Source: Meghimatium bilineatum (lineage: Eukaryota; Mollusca; Gastropoda; Stylommatophora; Philomycidae). From it: DNA of 64,000 nt. Position numbers and translations under genes: made by a program. The notes under the pieces are model-generated. The model made no database searches. It saw only the letters and a program-made list of their open reading frames with translations, and was not told where the DNA came from. The DNA lies in NCBI GenBank assembly GCA_034231615.1, contig CM067322.1, forward strand, positions 54,507,357 through 54,571,356, read 5' to 3'. This document shows positions 32,683 to 44,385 of the stretch, in pieces; position 1 is the first letter of the stretch, and the number at the start of each line of letters is the position of its first letter.

Positions 32683-32965
32683 TTTTAGACGATACGCCTT
32701 TGAATTAAATATTACTAGACAGTAATATATAATATCTACAATTGAACTCAATTTATTTGCAATGGACCAAAAACTTCACAGAATTTCGCCGACAAGCACA
32801 ATCAAGAACAGGTATGGACTAAATGATAAAGGTAATTTTGTGTCGGATAAATACTATTGCATGCCAAATATCTCTGCAATCAAACACACAATTTATGAGA
32901 TATTCGACTGAATGTGTGATTACGAATTTATAAGCGGAATATACCAATTAAACAACCACTTATCG

Positions 32966-33338
32966 AAAGTAGAGACAGCAGAAATGACCTCTACGAAGAA
33001 TACTCGGAGTGTCATTAAAAGATAGAATTAGAAACGATAACATCAGACAGATAACCAAAACAATACCAGTATTGAAATACATCAAAAGACAACACATCAA
33101 GTGGTTTTCACACACTTCCATACTACCAACAGACAGAATGCCACAGATGGCCATGACACAAAGACATCACGGCTATAAAGTCAGAGGCAGACAAGATAAA
33201 AGATGGACCACAGAAATAAAAGAAACCACAGGAACAAGCTTACAAACAGCACAGAAGAAGCCCATCACCAGAAAACGCTTTTATCCCAGACAGACGCCGC
33301 AACTCAAACACGTGCCACATAGTGCAGACAGGCAGGAA
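32966..33338 (+). pseudogene. LINE 3' end, FYP-stop family
   Basis: Frame from about 33003: SVSLKDRIRNDNIRQITKTI-type text (the longest open part starts at 33009), PVLKYIKRQHIKWFSH, HGYKVRGRQDKRWTTEIKET and [18 protein letters not shown]. Where the 7-kb, 20-kb and 62-kb copies have a stop after FYP/FYS, this one reads AGA, so the frame runs on into the tail microsatellite and appears 141 aa long. The normal end is near 33290. Confidence 0.8.
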
Positions 33339-33436
33339 GCAGACAGACATATAGACAGACATATAGACAGACAGGTAGACAGACATATAGACAGATGGAC
33401 GGACGGACGGACAGACAGACAGACAGACAGATAGAC

Positions 33437-33518
<82 letters not shown>

Positions 33519-33519
33519 T
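33339..33519 (+). repeat. (GACA)n/(GATA)n tail of the LINE end
   Basis: GACAGACATATAGACAGACA-type units pass into GGAC repeats and then about 23 perfect GATA units. The position directly after the LINE 3' end suggests it grew from the LINE's own tetranucleotide tail. Confidence 0.9.
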
Positions 33520-33587
33520 AACACTTTTTTAGCATTTCATCAGATACACTGAACAACACTAACCTTTTGCCCGCGTCTACTATAATC

Positions 33588-33832
33588 TGTTCACTTTAAG
33601 AATGAAGTGAGTGAAAACGCACCCCCACATTACTTCGCGACAACAAGTGATTTTTAAACAGCCGATGACATGTAAAAACAATATTATTTAAAACATTTAA
33701 AAGCAATTAAAAACAATATTTAAACAACATTTTAAGAAAACATAAAAACGAAATTAAAAAAAAATATTGGGCACTTAACAATTTTAACAACCAATCAGAA
33801 GCACTGACCCACTTCATTCTTAGAGTGACAAT
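33588..33832. mobile_element. Putative MITE with ~25-bp TIRs
   Basis: Left TGTTCACTTTAAGAATGAAG then TGAGT; right, as complement, TTGTCACTCTAAGAATGAAG then TGGGT (22 of 25 match). The middle is A-rich with AACAATATT repeats. No coding and no certain target duplication, so the superfamily is not assigned. Confidence 0.65.
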
Positions 33833-34290
33833 AGTTTTGAGTGAAGGGGCTACTCATGTGTCACGAATCAATGAAAAGATTGAAGCAGCATTTGGCAGTG
33901 ACGCTCAATAGGGCTGTGTTGTGTTCTTGACGATAGGCATACGATGAACTGATATTTGCAAGTTAGTTATCCGCGTTCTCTATAGCTTTCTGTGTTCTCT
34001 GTGTTTCACCGGATTGACTTTTGTCGTCTGGTATGGCTCGAAAGAAATTTTTCTTTTCTATTTTAGTCCCTTGGAAATCCAAGTAGTGTTTTATTATCCT
34101 GAAAGGTTTCAACCTGGCTGGCCAGCAAAACTGAATTATTGCTCCGAATTTGACCCCCGAACCGTATTGTCCCACATCTGCTTTAATACCACTCTCAACA
34201 AACGAAACTTCTAGTTATTTTAACAAAATTTGAATCCTATATAATATATCCTCTCCCAGCACAACTGACAAATAGAAAATACACATACTT
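33833..34290. other. Gene-free stretch
   Basis: Frames at 33963-34175 (-) and 34014-34214 (+) overlap each other and match nothing I recognise. Confidence 0.35.
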
Positions 34291-34291
34291 A

Positions 34292-34500
34292 TTAGAAACT
34301 TTCTAGTATATTATCGTTCCTCTATCATGATGGAATATGGGTACTGTTAGAAATGTCTAGTATATTATCTTTTCTCTATCATGATGGTTTATGGGTACTG
34401 TTAGAAATATTCTAGTATATTATCTTTCCTCTATCATAATGGTATATGGGTACTGTTAGAAATGTTCTAGTATATTATCTTTCCTCTATCATAAGAGTGT
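34292..34500. repeat. ~55-bp tandem repeat, 3.7 units
   Basis: TCTAGTATATTATC recurs at 34302, 34356, 34411 and 34466, with CTATCATGATGG and ATATGGGTACTGTTAGAAAT between. Confidence 0.95.
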
Positions 34501-34924
34501 ATTAATGCTTACAGAAACAACAATAATAAACAATTTCAATAGAGAAACAGAATCTCGTATTCAACTACAGATAACACTATTAGTACATACCGAACCAGTA
34601 ATCTCAAATGGAAATAAAATAGCTTAAGTACAGCCATTATCACTATCATTATGGTTTTTTTTGCGCTAAACTCCGTGTCTAATAGTTGCTTTCATGAAGT
34701 GCTCCGCCAGGTTCACAACTGTTATATCGATCGTTGTCTGTCTCTACATTTGATCACAAGCTGGGCAGTTCCAGACGATTCAGCCCAAACACATTTCATT
34801 AACATGACACATTACATTGGTTCAGAGCCTCATCTTAATCGAAGTAATTGATTAAAAGTGCTACATTTTTAAATATCTGTTTTCAATTTTGTTCTCTTTG
34901 TTTCTGTTGGAATCATTATATTTA

Positions 34925-35065
34925 GTGCTCGCTCTCAAACTCCCGCTTGATCTCTTCAAGCAGGACAATGGTCTTACGAGTTTTCTAATGTGTACCCCAG
35001 AGAACGTAGAATTGGTGTGTTGAGCTTTATTTACGTCATTGGTCCGACAAATCTGACATCGGTGA
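34925..35065 (-). mobile_element. SINE-A copy, diverged
   Basis: CGCTCTCAAACTCCCGCTTG, ATCTCTTCAAGCAGGACAAT, GGTCTTACGAG and GGTCCGACAAATCTGACATC follow the SINE-A order from tail to head. The GAA tail is not preserved. Confidence 0.65.
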
Positions 35066-37029
35066 TAGTAACTAAAACGTTCATTTTTTGTTAATTAACT
35101 TCACTGAGCGTATGCATAACACTAGTATATCAGACATCATGTCATTTTGCTTCTATTTCACAATGACGTCAAGTCTTCTCGCTATTCACTATATATATCA
35201 CAACTGTTTATTTAATACGGATTCCCATCCCTTGTTCACCTTCATCCATTCGATCACTCCATCTCTGATCAGGTTTCTTTGATTTTCGTATCGATTACTT
35301 TAATATTGTCAATTCCCACTGGATCTAGTTTGTACTGATGTTCGCGAGCTCTTTGGTAATTTAACATAACATAGTTTCCATTTGTGTACATTTCCGTAAT
35401 CTTTAATGCTTTTAAGTGCTTTTTTTTTAAAATGGAGACTAATGTTGTTTTTTCTTAATCAAACGAGTTGTGAACAATGAAAATACAACCGGAATTTCGA
35501 TCAGGGAAGACCTATATTTTCTCAGTTACAAGCGTACTTTCACAATATGAGGAATGAAGTGTATGGTTATAGTTACTGTAACTACTGGCTAGATATATAT
35601 TTAATACACAATTTTAAAATTCTGAAACTCTTTGAACCACTCAAACAGAAACTATTCCATTAGACTATTCCACTGTGGCGGAATGCTAATAAATTAGTTT
35701 TCAGTGGCTTGTAAATATAACAGGCAGGATGATACAATTTTACAGATATATGTATCTGATTCTGCGTTCAATATGAAAAGTTTGCATATTAGCTGAATCT
35801 ATATAGGGAATTGAATGCGTTGTGTCGTGGTTTACAGCATATCTGCGCATTTCGTTCCGACACATACTACTACTGCATGGTTTATTGACTTATTATTAGA
35901 TGGAACAGATAACTGCACTTGTACAGCATCCTTACGTTACATTTTACAACAGCATAGCGAGTCATACATGCGCTTACAGAGATAACACACTATAACCATC
36001 ATTAGAAATATATATGGTAGATTAAGGATTCCAATCCAAGAAATCAACAACTGTAGTGTTCTTCGATGTGGGGTGAGGGGATGCTTTGTAACACGCCCAA
36101 GAAGAGAAATAAATAAACAACGTTGTCGATGAACGAGCTATCACGAAGGGGAAAGATATGGTGATCAGGTTGTTCGACCATCGAAGCTGATGATAACCAT
36201 CTTTATGAAACTCAGTTATAGGCCCTATGCTCTTGTTTATGAGTTTATATGTGGTTGATAAGCCTTATGTTAGCGCCAAAATGTAGTTGGGCAGTTTAGG
36301 CATGGGATTCTAAACCATGGTACACTTTCATGGTGCTAGATCTATTCTTACATGATTGGTTCTTGTTTAGAAACCAGAAACATTGAGCAAAGGTCATTAC
36401 AATAAATGATCTGCTTGCAAAGTCCGTCAGCCATCTAAGGTATATAATATAATATAAAAGCACCTAGGATTAATTATTACAGAAAAACATTTATAAGGTA
36501 GCAAACGGGATTTGAAAGAGACCAGTTCAGCTGGTACATAATCGTTTCATCTCTCTAGTTAACATGTTTTCCGTATTCGACCACGCATTATCCCTAAAAC
36601 AGTTGTGATTTTGGTCAAGACCTAAAGACATGTATATTCTCAAGCCACTATGAATATGAACTTGTTGATCAACAAACAGAGATTTAACAACACACACACT
36701 GCACTGCATTGGTATGTAATTTCCTCGAGAATCAACCCTCAACGTCACAATGACCAGTTAGGCCATTTAAATATAAATAACTTACAGAAATAAATGGACA
36801 CCAGTCGTAGATTGAAAGGGCGGGCCTCGACCAAATGAGGCGAAACCATCACTAAACAAACAAAAGAAATGCCTATTCAGATGTGACATGGGTAAATGAA
36901 TAATATGATATAGAAGCATCTAAAATGTATTATTATAGAACATTATTATAATTATTTATTATTTGTTTGGTGTTGAGGTCTGATGGCACGCACCAAATGT
37001 TTAGTATTTGTGGTTCTCGAAAAATTTAC
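35066..37029. other. Gene-free stretch
   Basis: Holds a fragment of SINE-A at about 35815-35870 (AATGCGTTGTGTCGTGGTTT ... TCCGACACAT) and a shorter CCCACTGGATCTAGTTTGTA piece at 35317. I see nothing else. Confidence 0.45.
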
Positions 37030-37037
37030 ATTACATA

Positions 37038-37188
37038 CAGTGCTGGATTTACCTATAAGCTAAACAAGCTATAGTTTAGGGCCCATACGCCCCCAAACTT
37101 TTTTATATCGCTATCTATATATTCTTAATCATTAAAGGCCCCATATCTCAAATAGCTTAGGTCCCCATCAATTCTAAATCCGGCCCTG
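37038..37188. mobile_element. hAT MITE, 151 bp, perfect 8-bp target duplication
   Basis: Starts CAGTGCTGGATTTACCTATA and ends (complement) CAGGGCCGGATTTAGAATTG. ATTACATA flanks it at 37030-37037 and 37189-37196. GGGCCCATACGCCCCC is the usual internal text of this MITE type. Confidence 0.95.
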
Positions 37189-37196
37189 ATTACATA

Positions 37197-38620
37197 CCTT
37201 AGTGTATGTATTATTGACTGTGTGTGATAGACCGGTCCATGTTCATATGTTTTGAAATCACTGCACTCCCAAATCTCCTTAGTACTTTCTTATGATGTAC
37301 ATGACATATAGCGGCGTTACTATTCGTTACTTCTCCCCCCCCCAAATCTCAACCAAAAAAAAGTACAGCGTGCAATGATTTGAAAACTGCTTTACTGGTC
37401 ATAATTAATTCATTCAAAACGAACAAACGTAAAATGCAAGCATAACATTTTATTTCTACAGTTTCCACATTTCAATAATCTTTAATAGTTATATAACATT
37501 GCAATAACCTAGACATCTTGAGTTATATATTCAGAGTGGATACGATGGCTCGTCCTATGCATATTCAAACAGTGATGTCTTGAGCCGAGGAAATGATGTG
37601 TTCATCCTATGTAGACGACAATGCAATAACAAGCACGTTCTTAACATAAGATATAGCTGCACTCCGGCATATCAGAGCATTGGCACTCGACAACAAGTAT
37701 TGGGTAATAAAAACATTACGATCTCCGGTCTTTTTTTTCCATAAGAATATTGAGAACGTTGGGGACTGGTCAACTAAAAATGTTATTAAAAACCTTTATG
37801 TAAGTAAGAGATTCACATCAACATAAAACAAATGTAATAATTATTAATCTAGACCCTTCTACTGATAGATCGTCCGCGCTAGTCCAGGACATATAGATAC
37901 ACAAGGAGTATAGTACAGTGAGTCACAAAAACAGTCGGTTTTCTACAAATATTGTCGAGATTTCAAAAAACAGCACCATTATTTTTCCATAAATGTTCTG
38001 TATTTTTATCTTCACAGCGTCGCTTATCTTGGCTGTTGTGTCGAATCGTTGGTTGTTTTGAGTATACTTTGTGTCACCAGCCAAATACATGCAAGGGAAA
38101 AAAGTCTGATAAGCTATGTGGGCCAAGATTAGTGACAGCGCTTGGGATTGACAAACAGAACAATTGTGGAATATGGCTTGGTATATTTGTGGCTGATATG
38201 CTTTTTTGTTATAGAACTACTTATGAAAGTTGGTTCAAGGATAGGAAATGCCATGTCCGTTTATGTATATAGATCTTAGTGGCTGGTCAAGCAAAGACAT
38301 TCATCTTGGCTGATCCAAAATTTGATTCGATGTTGATATACATATGTAGATATAGACCAATGAGAAGCAATGTTCATTTGCAATGTGTCAAGATGAGTAA
38401 CGCTGTGTTTGACCAACGTTCAGGACCTATATGAAGAAGGGGCACATTAATCGGTCGACTTGAGAACGACATGTTTATCATTATTTTGAGCGAAAACATC
38501 AATGAGGCAGATAGAAGGGACGAGACAGGGAGAGTGGGAAAATCTTTGATAGTTAAATTTCCTTTCACATAAATATTTCGACACCAGAAGTTATTGTCAT
38601 TTATAAGCACGTATAATATT
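37197..38620. other. Gene-free stretch with a weak dispersed motif
   Basis: CAGCGTCGCTTATCTTGGCT followed by ACTTTGTGTCACCAGCCAA (38017-38082) resembles text at 45411 and 45950. The frame at 37952-38272 (106 aa) spans it but matches no family known to me. Confidence 0.35.
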
Positions 38621-38629
38621 TTAATTTCT

Positions 38630-38757
38630 TGTAACAGCGTCCATTCTCCTATCCCCGCTGTATTTAACTTGTAGCAAAAAATACCCCTTTTAGATTATCA
38701 GGAGACTGCAGTCCAGAGAATGGAAATTATCTGTGTTGCAGTTTTCATTGCGTGAAT
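38630..38757 (-). mobile_element. SINE-A copy, diverged
   Basis: AACAGCGTCCATTCTC, AACTTGTAGCA, CTGCAGTCCAGAGAATGGAA and TGTGTTGCAGTTTTCATTGC keep the SINE-A order. The outer 5' end is lost. Confidence 0.6.
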
Positions 38758-39007
38758 GACATGGTACAACCAACTTCGAAAATATACTTAATGAGATAAT
38801 TGATCACCTGTGTCCAGAGTAGAACTCATAGCACGTAACTTCATAGCTTCAGCATATATGTACCGCTTTGTAGAGAGGGCCAGATTACGTATAGGGAAAC
38901 CGGAGTACAATTTAGTGCATTATGGACATATTTTAAGACCTACTTCAGCTAAGAAATTCACACAAGATGAATGGACGTCTGTATGTCCTTCTATTGTACA
39001 AACAGCT

Positions 39008-40877
39008 CAAGTAATATGGCAGGAAATTCAAGCAGAAGCTAGTCAAGTAATATGGCAGGATATTCCAACAGAAGCTAATCAAGTAATATAGCAGGATATT
39101 CCAACAGAATCTAATCAAGTAATATGGCAGGATATTCCAACAGAAGCTAATCAAGTAATATGGCAGGATATTCAAGCAGAAACTAATCAAGTAATGTGGC
39201 AGGATATTCAAGCAGAAGCTAATCAAGTAATATGGCAGGATATTCAAGCAGAAGCAAATCAAGTAATATGGCAGGATATTCAAGCAGAAGCTAATCAAGT
39301 AATATAGCAGGATATTCCAACAGAAGCTAATCAAGTAATATGGCAGGATATTCCAACAGAAGCTAATCAAGTAATATAGCAGGATATTCCAACAGAATCT
39401 AATCAAGTAATATGGCAGGATATTCCAACAGAAGCTAATCAAGTAATATGGCAGGATATTCAAGCAGAAACTAATCAAGTAATGTGGCAGGATATTCAAG
39501 CAGAAGCTAATCAAGTAATATGGCAGGATATTCAAGCAGAAGCTAATCAAGTAATATGGCAGGATATTCAAGCAGAAACTAATCAAGTAATATGGCAGGA
39601 TATTCCAACAGAAGCTAATCAAGTAATATGGCAGGATATTCAAGCAGAAGCTAATCAAGTAATATGGCAGGATATTCAAGCAGAAGCTAATCAAGTAATA
39701 TGGCAGGATATTCAAGCAGAAGCTAATCAAGTAATATGGCAGGATATTCCAACAGAAGCTAATCAAGTAATATGGCAGGATATTCCAACAGAAGCTAATC
39801 AAGTAATATGGCAGGATATTCCAACAGAAGCTAATCAAGTAATATGGCAGGATATTCAAGCAGAAGCTAATCAAGTAATATAGCAGGATATTCCAACAGA
39901 AGCTAATCAAGTAATATGGCAGGATATTCCAACAGAAGCTAATCAAGTAATATGGCAGGATATTCAAGCAGAAGCTAATCAAGTAATATGGCAGGATATT
40001 CAAGCAGTAGCTAATCAAGTAATATGGCAGGATATTCAAGCAGAAGCTAATCAAGTAATATGGCAGGATATTCCAACAGAAGCTAATCAAGTAATATGGC
40101 AGGATATTCCAACAGAAGCTAATCAAGTAATATAGCAGGATATTCCAACAGAATCTAATCAAGTAATATGGCAGGATATTCCAACAGAAGCTAATCAAGT
40201 AATATGGCAGGATATTCAAGCAGAAACTAATCAAGTAATGTGGCAGGATATTCAAGCAGAAGCTAATCAAGTAATATGGCAGGATATTCAAGCAGAAGCA
40301 AATCAAGTAATATGGCAGGATATTCAAGCAGAAGCTAATCAAGTAATATAGCAGGATATTCCAACAGAAGCTAATCAAGTAATATGGCAGGATATTCCAA
40401 CAGAAGCTAATCAAGTAATATGGCAGGATATTCAAGCAGAAGCTAATCAAGTAATATGGCAGGATATTCAAGCAGAAGCTAATCAAGTAATATGGCAGGA
40501 TATTCCAACAGAAGCTAATCAAGTAATATGGCAGGATATTCAAGCAGAAGCTAATCAAGTAATATGGCAGGATATTCCAACAGAAGCTAATCAAGTAATA
40601 TGGCAGGATATTCCAACAGAAGCTAATCAAGTAATATGGCAGGATATTCCAACAGAAGCTAATCAAGTAATATGGCAGGATATTCAAGCAGAAGCTAATC
40701 AAGTAATATGGCAGGATATTGAAGCAGAAGCTAATCAAGTAATATGGCAGGATATTCAAGCAGAAGCTAATCAAGTAATATGGCAGGATATTCCAACAGA
40801 AGCTAATCAAGTAATATGGCAGGATGTTGAAGCAGAAGCTAATCAAGTAATATGGCAGGATATTCCAACAGAAGCTA
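39008..40877. repeat. 36-bp satellite, about 52 units
   Basis: The unit is CAAGTAATATGGCAGGATAT plus TCCAACAGAAGCTAAT, with a second main form TCAAGCAGAAGCTAAT and a TATAG variant. Blocks recur: the rare CAGAATCTAAT unit is at 39106, 39394 and 40150, and the context of the first and third agrees for about 300 bp at a 1044-bp (29-unit) distance. Plus-strand frames are cut by the TAG variant. The minus strand is open for 633 codons but has no in-frame ATG from the preceding stop onward, so I treat it as noncoding. Confidence 0.95.
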
Positions 40878-41575
40878 CTTCTGCTTTTATCAAACTCATG
40901 TAGATTAGCGGAAAGATGTGATTATAAATGCGCCTTCAGCCGGACACAATCATGAAACCCGTGTCACTTTTAACTCCTGTAGGATTAGACAGTCAACACT
41001 GCTCTGGAACTCCGTAACCTCAAACTCCATACGACATACATTGCAAGCAATAGTGTTGCTATTCTTATCTCCCCTTTCGGGCCCGACAATATACTGGTGT
41101 AACAAGTGAAACATGATATAGATATAATTGTACCAAGTGAAACTTATAAAACTAACAGACGGTACACTACAAATGAATGATTAATTTACTATGAAGCTGA
41201 GAATGTTGGTTGGTTGCTTATCAACAATCCGTAGGCTTTGACCCATGCCAGAATGTTATTTCGTAGTCACCTTATCCGTATTCAAGATGATTTGCACGTC
41301 AGGCGCGTTTTGTAAATAACAGTGAGTTTGTATTGAGAAGGGGAAATGAAGATATATAAATACGATGTTTCATCAAACTGGGATTGAAGGTATATGATAA
41401 TTTTTTTGGCGTGATAAATTTGCATGAGAGGACAATCAATTATCTTACTTGATGCAGCCGTCGACATTATTATTCATCTTTAATTGCTACGCAGGTCATC
41501 GTGGAACGTAAGGCTTCTTGTTGGCAATCAATAATGTTCTTGATATATTACTATGCCACAACTTTACATTTTCAA
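40878..41575. other. Gene-free stretch
   Basis: No recognised element. Confidence 0.4.
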
Positions 41576-41725
41576 ACAAATTCTCTTTCTTTTACTCTCT
41601 CTTTCTTCTTTTCTCACTCTGTCTCTCTCTTTCTCTATCTCTTTTATATATTTATATTTGTCTCACCCCTTTTATCTTTATTTATTTTCTATTTATCTCT
41701 CTCTCTTTCATTGCATCTGTTTTGT
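41576..41725 (+). repeat. Polypyrimidine (TCTCT-rich) tract
   Basis: CT-rich simple sequence. The overlapping frames at 41501-41812 and 41518-41748 are its low-complexity translations. Confidence 0.85.
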
Positions 41726-42269
41726 TCTCTAGTTTGTCATTTAGTTAATTACTCGTTAGATCATCACCCTGTCACACGAAACAAGTTTATAGGTTCTCCG
41801 ATCTCATATTAAGTATATACTCCTGCATCTGGTAACTAACTCTCCCCATTCTGCGCTGGTTGTTAACTCTAGTTTTATTACATATAAGCCGCTTGTTTCT
41901 TGCAACACAACGCTTCGATTCCATGTCCAACATTCTAGCCGCAGACACGGAGTTAGAAATATATCATATCCAATCGGCCTAATACTTTGATTGCATTCAA
42001 AATATCAGCATTGTCCATTAAAGTACCACTATTCAATGTGGCCACGCTGACAAATCTTTAATTACTCCTAGCAGTCTTGTTTGTGTCATGGTAAATGAAT
42101 TTAATTCTCTTCATCACCGACTTCATAATTGACTCCACCCACTTACGACGAAGATAGACCGACAGAATCTTTCGAAGCATAATCATAGAATGAGAAAGAC
42201 AACAGATACATGAGGAACTTTATGACTTAAGCCATATCATTGATCCGGTAATAACTATCAATAAATAAC

Positions 42270-42450
42270 AATACTGCAGGGAACTGTCGAGGGTGGAAGA
42301 AGCAAAAAAATGGCATGGCAGACAACATCAAGGAATGGACAAGACAGATATTTCCACACTCATCCGCATCGCTGAGGATATAATTCGCTGGAGGACTCTG
42401 TGTGCTGAGGCATCCAATGTGGTACCCCTACGACACTGAAGGGTTAGATT
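42270..42450 (+). pseudogene. LINE C-terminal remnant
   Basis: GGRSKKMAWQ/DNIKEWTRQ-type text is split over two frames, then IRIAEDIIRWRTLCAEASNV and VPLRH with a stop. It matches the common invertebrate LINE ending R-W-x-D-N-I-K-E-W-T ... W-R-x-x-V...VPQRP. The relative at 54985 has the same ending. Confidence 0.6.
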
Positions 42451-42797
42451 GAACTATCACCTCCATCGTTATACTAGGCTTACTAGTGGTTGTACAGAAA
42501 GCACATTTTCTTCACTAATACACTTTCCTCGACATTGAGCCGCGAATGTTCAAGCACTCCGCACGTGCCAAACTACAGACGCATCAGTGTAGACAAAAAT
42601 ATCTCAATCTGAGGAATTCTATTAGATCTACGTTTCTCACTGATCAGTCTGGACTTCTAAGTCTATATACGCTGAAATGTCATTGTTACGTTTCCTAGTA
42701 ATTGTGATAACCACTTCATTGTAAGTTTTCAACTCGATATGCTTATTTTTACACACATATCCACGTTCACATCAGCAAAGAAAAGTCGTCACATGTG

Positions 42798-43114
42798 AAA
42801 TGAAGTGTCTGAGAAAAGCTGCAATGGTTACCAAACTAGATAAAATAAGAAATGAAGAAATTAGGAAAAGAGTTGGTATAATATCATGTATCGAAAATAT
42901 TGAGAGACATCAAGTAAAATGGTTCGGTCACCTTATGAGAATGAAGCCAAACCAAATACCAATAAGAGCATATAATACAAGAATATCTGAGCGTAAAGGT
43001 AGACTAAGAAAACGATGGATAGAAAACATCAAGATAACTTTGAACAAACATGGACTAAATGCAACCTCAGCGACACATCTGGCATTGGAACGACAGCTTA
43101 AGCTCACTTCTTAA
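42798..43114 (+). pseudogene. RTE-like LINE C-terminal fragment, frame intact
   Basis: 104 codons open to the stop: KCLRKAAMVTKLDKIRNEEI, RKRVGIISCIENIERHQVKW, FGHLMRMKPNQIPIRAYNTR and GRLRKRWIENIKITLNKHGL. D-K-I-R-N-E-x-I-R, WFGHLxRM and RKRWIENIK are standard motifs after the RT palm of RTE-like elements. The 5' end is truncated just before CLRK and nothing is left of the catalytic region. It is not a host gene. Confidence 0.85.
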
Positions 43115-44250
43115 CGGCAAGTGTGAATGCGATCAACAATCATTCACATGGGGAAAGACAATAGACAATCCACGTTCTATATACCCTAATGTGAATACCC
43201 GTTTGATGACACGTGCAACTTTGCCGCGCTATGATTTCCTTCAGTATAATCTGCTTCCTTTGATCTTTTTAATATGAGTATACAGTGGATGATTCTGTCG
43301 GCATTGATGCGCATGTATGAACGAGCACGGCAAGTATATGATATTTGCATCTTAGTAGGATAAGTTAACAAGAAGATATTAGCACTGTTTCTGCTTCATG
43401 AAATCCATTTGACAAGAACAAGAGTTAAATTCTGAAAACAGATCTAGCAGGAAATGCAAAGGAATCCTGTTGTAAGCGTCATGTGAACAACAATCGCCAC
43501 GTTACATGTCTTCGTAAGTGCATATAAACCCGCCTAAACATCTTGAGCAAAGACAGCAGCATTCTATGTCCACCGAGCCGCTAATATCTACATTTTGGAG
43601 ACCCGCTATGCCGAAAAGCCGCTCAAATCTACATTTTAATATGATTTTACAATCGTGTTCGGCATAGCAGGAAAACCGTACGGAGACAAAGAGTTTTAAA
43701 CAATATCTCTCTGGGCGATATCCTCCAAGTGTAAGTGAAAGAGGATGCGACTGATCAAGAAAGCATATCATTTCTATGGCTATGTTCTTCTCCAGCAATT
43801 TGCCAATAGTATCCTGCATTGTTAATATTTGATATAAGCTACTCATAAATTATGCCAATAGCTTTGTGCCCATTAAACATCCACCCCCCCCCCCCCACTC
43901 ATGTCAACGATTGTCAAGACTTCAGGGACTTCTATTAGTTATAATAATTTTTTTTCTGCGTGAGAGAGGTAGCAACCAAAATTGTATTTAGGTGTTTCAT
44001 TAGCAAACTAAAAATATAATTACTTGTTGCGTGCACATATTAAGATTCTGATTAATTGTTGCCTGTTGCTGTTGGTTTTTGTTTTGTTTGTTTGTTTGAG
44101 AACCCCAGGAATTGCAAGCGATTAGCTCTTATTTTCTATGTGCAGTGGGGTGGTTTTTCTGAGCTTCTTATCCAGGAGACTTCAGTTTTCGGCATAGTGC
44201 AATGCCTATTGAAGGAGCCTTCTACTCAGAGGGGGTCTATATTTGTATAG
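43115..44250. other. Gene-free stretch
   Basis: C-run at 43883-43896. Frames such as 43502-43846 (-, 114 aa) match nothing I know. Confidence 0.35.
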
Positions 44251-44254
44251 ATGA

Positions 44255-44385
44255 CATACTACAAAGCTTCTATAAGAGATCACCAATATAACGGTATGTC
44301 ATTTACTAAAGTTTTTAAATTGCATGGGTGGTTTATCTAGTGGGGCATTGGTGAGACCCACAGACACAGACGCATGCGTAGTTGT
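44255..44385 (-). repeat. Dispersed repeat family E fragment
   Basis: On the minus strand GTGGGTCTCACCAATGCCCC, ACTAGATAAACCACCCATGC and TAGTAAATGACATACCGTTA match the start of the 20.8-kb copy. Confidence 0.7.

Larger units (their letters stand above)
30297..32939 (+). mobile_element. Old relative of the DD83E transposon with recognisable TIRs
   Basis: Inverted repeats of about 40 bp bound it: left CCGTTTATAAATTCGTAATC then ACACATTCA (30299 onward), right the complement of CCGCTTATAAATTCGTAATC then ACACATTCA (to 32937). TA sits outside both ends (30295-30296 and 32940-32941). The TIR core CCGTT...ATTCGT is shared with the young element (GTCCGTTCAGATTCGTTTG), while the inner part differs. 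Inside is a decayed transposase in the same family. Two hAT MITEs (30500 and 32364) lie in the noncoding flanks. Without them the length is about 2.1 kb, close to the young element once a ~220-bp internal deletion is allowed for. Confidence 0.85.

Noticed and set aside
33240-33559. Serine/leucine/tyrosine-rich frames near the GATA run
   Set aside because: They are translations of the tetranucleotide repeat.
37952-38272. 106-aa plus-strand frame as a host exon
   Set aside because: No recognised domain or splice context. Part of it lies in a weakly repeated motif also seen near 45.9 kb.
38945-40846. 633-codon frame as a secreted or structural repeat protein
   Set aside because: No in-frame ATG exists between the upstream stop and the repeats, and the sequence is a 36-bp satellite. 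Kept only as a low-priority check.
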